Below, one piece after another: positions 60,786 through 64,000 of a stretch of 64,000 nucleotides of DNA. The translations under genes and the position numbers were made by a program. The stretch comes from Psychrilyobacter atlanticus DSM 19335 (GTDB lineage: Bacteria > Fusobacteriota > Fusobacteriia > Fusobacteriales > Fusobacteriaceae): positions 728,986 through 792,985 of the forward strand of contig NZ_KE384547.1 of NCBI RefSeq assembly GCF_000426625.1, given 5' to 3'. Numbering within the stretch: position 1 is the first letter of the stretch; the number at the start of each line of letters is the position of its first letter. The notes beneath the pieces were generated by a model. That model did not search any database. It had not been told where the DNA came from and worked only from the letters and a program-made list of their open reading frames with translations.

Positions 60786-61928
60786 TTAGTATAAACATTT
60801 TAATTTTTCAGCCAATTCAGGATGAAATATCTTAGCCATCTCATAGATCCCTTCTGTAAGAGCCCGGGGGCCAGGGAGGTTAAAGATACTGTCGTCCTCT
60901 ATGATATAATATTTTTTATCTTTAATTGCAGTTAAAAAATGGTAATTTTCCTCCATCAGCATATTATCTACACTTCTCTGGCTTCCAAAAATAATATCTG
61001 GGTTACTCAGGATCAATTCCTCCAATGAATACCGCCATCCACTTTTTTCTTTGGCTGTATTTTCTCCGCCAGCTAATTCTATCAGAGAGTTTATAAAAGT
61101 GTCTCCTCCTGGGGTAATATCAGTTTTACCACTGCCTAACACATAGTAAACCTTTGGGATCTTTTGATCTCTTAATATATATTGGGTATAGCTGGTCTTA
61201 TCTTTTAAAGAAGCGTTTAAGCCGCGAGCTTCTAAACTTCTGCCTAAGAGAACTCCTAAATCTGTTATACTCCCATGGATCTCTGGGATATTTGTAGGAG
61301 TGTGATATTTAGTTACTCCAATATTTAAAGAATTTAGAGTGGACATTAATTTTTCCCTAAAATGGGTTTCTGCAATAACCATATCTGGTTTTTTATCTAG
61401 GATTACCTCTAAATTTGGCTCAAACATAGTTCCTACAATATCGATATTTTCAACTTCTTTTGGGTATGAAGCAAATGAAGTTCTCCCAACCAAAAGATCT
61501 TCTCCTCCTAGAGCGAATATTTTTTCTGTGATACCGGGAGATAGGGAGATAACCCTTTTAGGAAGAGTGTCAGGTTTTTTAGGTTGTGTAGATCTAATGA
61601 TGTTATTTCCTTCTAAATGAAATCCATTTAATTCTAGAATAAGTTCCAATGGGAGATAATATTTCCCCTGGAATATAAATGGTTCAGAGAGGTATGTATA
61701 CTCCCTATAGGGTGTGATAATTTTATTGTTTTTGAGGTGGTATTCTCCAATATCGGTATTTAAAATAAATGTATTCTCTGAACTGGTTAAATCTATTCCT
61801 ATTTTATGAAATGAATTTATACTCAGAAATACAGTACCCTTTCTATTTTGAGTATCTAATTTACTGATATTTAAGTTCATAGAATAGGTACTTATAAACA
61901 GGAGAAAATAGATGATTATTTTTGACAT
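60786..61928 (-). CDS. BtuF-like B12 binding protein with extra N-terminal domain
   Basis: A 380-residue exported protein. After the signal peptide (MSKIIIYFLLFISTYS), residues 20-115 form a beta-rich domain (GKYYLPLELILELNGFHL) like the copper-amine-oxidase N-terminal 'stalk' domain found in cell-surface proteins. Residues 120-380 are a helical-backbone binding protein: RVISLSPGITEKIFALGGEDLLVGRT, GTMFEPNLEVILDKKPDMVIAE, GGDTFINSLIELAGGEN. The first gene behind a B12 riboswitch, so cobalamin is the likely ligand. AAGGGGG precedes the ATG. The permease BtuC and ATPase BtuD are not adjacent. Confidence 0.9.
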   Translation of the reverse strand: MSKIIIYFLLFISTYSMNLNISKLDTQNRKGTVFLSINSFHKIGIDLTSSENTFILNTDIGEYHLKNNKIITPYREYTYLSEPFIFQGKYYLPLELILELNGFHLEGNNIIRSTQPKKPDTLPKRVISLSPGITEKIFALGGEDLLVGRTSFASYPKEVENIDIVGTMFEPNLEVILDKKPDMVIAETHFREKLMSTLNSLNIGVTKYHTPTNIPEIHGSITDLGVLLGRSLEARGLNASLKDKTSYTQYILRDQKIPKVYYVLGSGKTDITPGGDTFINSLIELAGGENTAKEKSGWRYSLEELILSNPDIIFGSQRSVDNMLMEENYHFLTAIKDKKYYIIEDDSIFNLPGPRALTEGIYEMAKIFHPELAEKLKCLY

Positions 61929-61960
61929 ATGCTTAAGCCCCCTTATGATGTTTTATAGAA

Positions 61961-61986
61961 TAAAAAAAGCACCCTTTTGAGGTACT
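61961..61986 (-). terminator. Expression-platform terminator of the B12 riboswitch
   Basis: On the minus strand AGTACC-tcaaaag-GGTGCT (61986-61968, one G-U pair) followed by seven T, between the aptamer and the btuF-like gene: an OFF switch by termination when B12 is bound (inference from the family). Confidence 0.8.
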
Positions 61987-62044
61987 TAAAAAACTTTTTA
62001 CATAGTAAAAGTTATTTCCTTGTCCTCGCAAGAAAAATAAAAAC

Positions 62045-62200
62045 ACATTAGGCAGGTCTCCTGACTCAAGTCTTGTCTTACTCCTACTCCTTCCCAGAAA
62101 AATCTAGTGGATTGTGTAGTTTCATAACTTTTACAGTGGCGGGACCGTATGGGTATCTAACCCATTTCCCTTTTAATCAAAATGAACCTATAGTGGATAT
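62045..62200 (-). ncRNA. Cobalamin (B12) riboswitch
   Basis: Read on the minus strand: AAAAGGGAAATGGGTT, ATACCCATACGGTCCCGCCACTGTAA in two adjoining blocks (about 62130-62160) and the 3' closing block GTCAGGAGACCTGCC (62065-62051). The CCGCCACTGT and the 'B12 box' AGxCAGGAGACCTGCC-type block are diagnostic. A possible promoter TTTACA-16-TATAGG lies at 62233-62206. It controls the btuF-like, cobQ and tonB genes. Confidence 0.96.
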
Positions 62201-62411
62201 AATTTCCTATATTTTAACATTTTTTAATGTAAATCACCACCAGAAAATTTTATCAAAAAGTTTATTTTATTTTTAGAAAGTAATGATAAAAAGAGAAAAT
62301 AAAACTTAAAAAAACATTAAATTTCCAAAGGTGAAAAAAATAAAGTATAATTAAATTAGTGTATCTTAAAAAATATGGAAAGAAGAAATTTGATTGAATA
62401 AGGAGGGTTTT
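62201..62411. promoter_or_regulatory. Divergent promoter region
   Basis: AT-rich spacer between the minus-strand riboswitch and the plus-strand HD-GYP gene. Candidate elements are TTTACA/TATAGG on the minus strand (62233-62206) and TATAAT on the plus strand (62346-62351). No gene. Confidence 0.4.
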
Positions 62412-63224
62412 GTGAAATATGAATCTAAAAGTTTATTAAAAATTGTAATATCGTATATGCTCTTTGGATTTTTTTGGATATTTTCATCTGGTAAGATCCT
62501 TCACTTAATAACTAGAGATATGTCTACCTATATTATTCTAGAAAGATATAAAAGTTATTTCTATGTTATTTTAACATCGTTTTTATTATTTAAAATGATT
62601 AGAAACAGTTATTTTAAGATGGAAGAAACAAATAAAAAATTTCATCAGGATATTGTCCAATCATTCATCACTGCTTTGGAATTTCATGATAAATATACAA
62701 AGGGGCATTCTGAAGCTGTGGCTTCCTATAGTGCTGAAATAGGTGAAGCGTTAGGATTAAAGGGTCATGAATTAGACGACCTGTATTGGGCTGCAACAAT
62801 GCATGATATTGGAAAAATAATTGTCCCTATTGAAATATTAAATAAGGAAGAAAAACTAAATGATAGAGAATATAAGATTATTAAAGATCATTCTAAGATC
62901 GGGTATGAGATAGTTTCCAAAAATGATAGTTTAAAAAAAGTTTCTAAATGTATCCTACACCATCACGAACGTTGGGATGGAATGGGTTATCCAGAGGGGT
63001 TAAAGGGAGATGAAATTCCATTGTTATCTCAGATTATATCTGTAGCTGACTCCTGGCATGCTATGACATCTAAAAGATCCTATAAAAATCAATTGACTTG
63101 TGAGGAAGCCATTGAGGAACTCCTAAAAAATAAGGGAACACAGTTTGCTCCCCAAATCATAAATACATTCATCGACCTTTATAATTCAAAGGAAGGTGCA
63201 TTTATGTTTGAAAAATCGTATTAA
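62412..63224 (+). CDS. Membrane HD-GYP phosphodiesterase
   Basis: A 270-residue protein with two N-terminal membrane segments (LLKIVISYMLFGFFWIF; YFYVILTSFLLFKMI) and a complete HD-GYP domain: FHDKYTKGHSEAVA, TMHDIGKIIVP (HD pair), IILHHHERWDGMGYPEGLKGDEIPL-type block with GYP, and ISVADSWHAMTSKRSYK. HD-GYP enzymes hydrolyse cyclic di-GMP. This fits with the c-di-GMP riboswitch at 7611. GTG 62412 is chosen for AGGAGGG at 62401-62407; a TTG at 62394 precedes that site. Confidence 0.92.
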   Translation: MKYESKSLLKIVISYMLFGFFWIFSSGKILHLITRDMSTYIILERYKSYFYVILTSFLLFKMIRNSYFKMEETNKKFHQDIVQSFITALEFHDKYTKGHSEAVASYSAEIGEALGLKGHELDDLYWAATMHDIGKIIVPIEILNKEEKLNDREYKIIKDHSKIGYEIVSKNDSLKKVSKCILHHHERWDGMGYPEGLKGDEIPLLSQIISVADSWHAMTSKRSYKNQLTCEEAIEELLKNKGTQFAPQIINTFIDLYNSKEGAFMFEKSY

Positions 63225-63346
63225 ATTTTTTTATCCATATAAACCATAAATAGGACAGACCTTCAGCATCTATTAATTGCTTTTACTATTATCTCTATAA
63301 TTATGATATAATACTAGTTGTTAAAAAATAGAATGAGGAGATGATG

Positions 63347-64000
63347 ATGGTAAAAAAGAATGGGCTGGGTCTTGGTTTAACTGCAATTTTACTCGTGGTA
63401 ACCATATGGATATCTAAAAAGTTTGGATGGAATGAGATAAATACGGCATTGATCTTAGGGATAATTGTAGGAAATCTATTCTTAGGGCCAAAAGCATATA
63501 AGTTTTATCCTGGATTTAACTTTGCCAATAAAAAAATATTACCCATAGCGATTACATGTCTAGGTGTAAAAATAAACTATATAATTCTGCTGGATTTAGG
63601 AGTTAAAATTATAGGGTTTGTATTTTTAATGGTCGTGATGTTATTGTTTACTGCCAAATATGTGGCTAAATTCATGGGTGAAAAGGAAGAATTTGGACTG
63701 ACCTTGGGGTCTGGAGGAGTAGCGAGTATAGCCGGATCTTCAGAAGTATTGGGGCAGCCAGAGGAAGAATTTGCTCTTGCTATCATTGCTATGAATATTT
63801 TGGGATTGACGGCTATGGTCATCATGCCTGGTATATCAAGATTCTTAGGGTTTGATCATACCCAATCTGCTCTCTATATAGGAGGGACTCTGAGTTCATT
63901 TATTCATATAATACCTGCTGCTTATAGCATTGGAGCAGATTCTTTGGGATTGGCACTCCTGATAAAAACAGGAAAATTATTATTTTTCCCCTTGGTTTTA
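63347..64000 (+). CDS. YeiH-family putative sulfate exporter, 3' partial
   Basis: An open frame of 218 codons that runs off the window end. It is very hydrophobic with at least six membrane segments and matches the YeiH/UPF0324 family by pattern: LGLGLTAILLVVTIWI, ALILGIIVGNLFLGPKAYK, FTLGSGGVASIAGSSEVLG-like Gly/Ser block (Lys/Gly-Glu before it) and LGLTAMVIMPGISRFLGFDHTQSALYIGG. Members are annotated as sulfate or sulfonate exporters; the substrate is unproven. ATG 63347 is chosen for GAGGAG at 63335-63340; ATGs at 63341 and 63344 are too close to it. Confidence 0.85.
   Translation, partial: MVKKNGLGLGLTAILLVVTIWISKKFGWNEINTALILGIIVGNLFLGPKAYKFYPGFNFANKKILPIAITCLGVKINYIILLDLGVKIIGFVFLMVVMLLFTAKYVAKFMGEKEEFGLTLGSGGVASIAGSSEVLGQPEEEFALAIIAMNILGLTAMVIMPGISRFLGFDHTQSALYIGGTLSSFIHIIPAAYSIGADSLGLALLIKTGKLLFFPLVL

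Overview
This AT-rich window looks like the chromosome of a Gram-negative member of the Fusobacteriota, probably a marine Psychrilyobacter/Propionigenium/Ilyobacter-type organism. That assignment is an inference. It rests on low GC, AGA-dominated arginine codons, an LPS Kdo transferase next to Firmicutes-style tyrosine-kinase capsule regulation, and envelope genes with TolC, TonB and beta-barrel features. No rRNA, tRNA, CRISPR array or recognisable insertion sequence was seen.

Layout. 1-6.8 kb: YibQ-like deacetylase (partial), DMT exporter, waaA, trmB, purA. 7.1-12.1 kb: exopolysaccharide control genes, namely a MORN-type lipoprotein-like protein, a c-di-GMP-I riboswitch in front of a BY-kinase, then a Wzz-like protein, a second BY-kinase, a PHP phosphatase and a TolC protein. 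12.7-15.5 kb: HlyD/MacA-like adaptor and MacB-like permease with no ATPase nearby. 15.6-16.0 kb: a GxxExxY gene framed by inverted repeats. 18.0-29.3 kb: polysaccharide synthesis locus (CapD/PglF-type dehydratase, LegC-type aminotransferase, acyltransferases, sugar transferase, GT4, HprK-like ATPase, Wzy-like polymerase, MurJ/Wzx-like flippase). 29.5-39 kb: accessory zone with a four-helix-bundle gene, four nucleotidyltransferase/HEPN (MntA-HepT type) modules, two small HTH genes and an orphan 255-aa protein. 39.2-42.3 kb (minus): secreted protein, beta-barrel protein, M6 metalloprotease. 43.3-49.5 kb: secG, rarA, typA, an ankyrin lipoprotein, ispG. 50.3-53.2 kb: envelope proteins with an ECF sigma factor, a membrane-anchored partner and a small periplasmic protein. 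53.3-55.8 kb: glyA, sfsA, a Cys-rich protein. 55.9-62.2 kb (minus): an amino-acid ABC transporter behind a histidine leader-peptide attenuator, and a B12 operon (btuF-like, cobQ, tonB) behind a cobalamin riboswitch. 62.4-64 kb: HD-GYP protein and a YeiH-type transporter (partial).

The most unusual property is the intergenic DNA. Roughly 13 kb of the 64 kb is a mosaic of short dispersed repeats, most of them hairpins, several inserted inside the loops of others. One family (types A, B and C here) has a shared 5' head with two stems whose arms change together between copies, direct evidence that a folded RNA or single-stranded DNA form is maintained. Repeats have also entered coding sequence (aminotransferase, CapD C terminus) and frame small genes (GxxExxY, four-helix bundle). 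No transposase is present in the window, so whatever moves them acts in trans.

Regulatory links: c-di-GMP is sensed by the riboswitch at 7.6 kb and probably degraded by the HD-GYP protein at 62.4 kb. Histidine supply is read by a 17-codon leader peptide with five consecutive His codons. B12 controls its own uptake and salvage operon.
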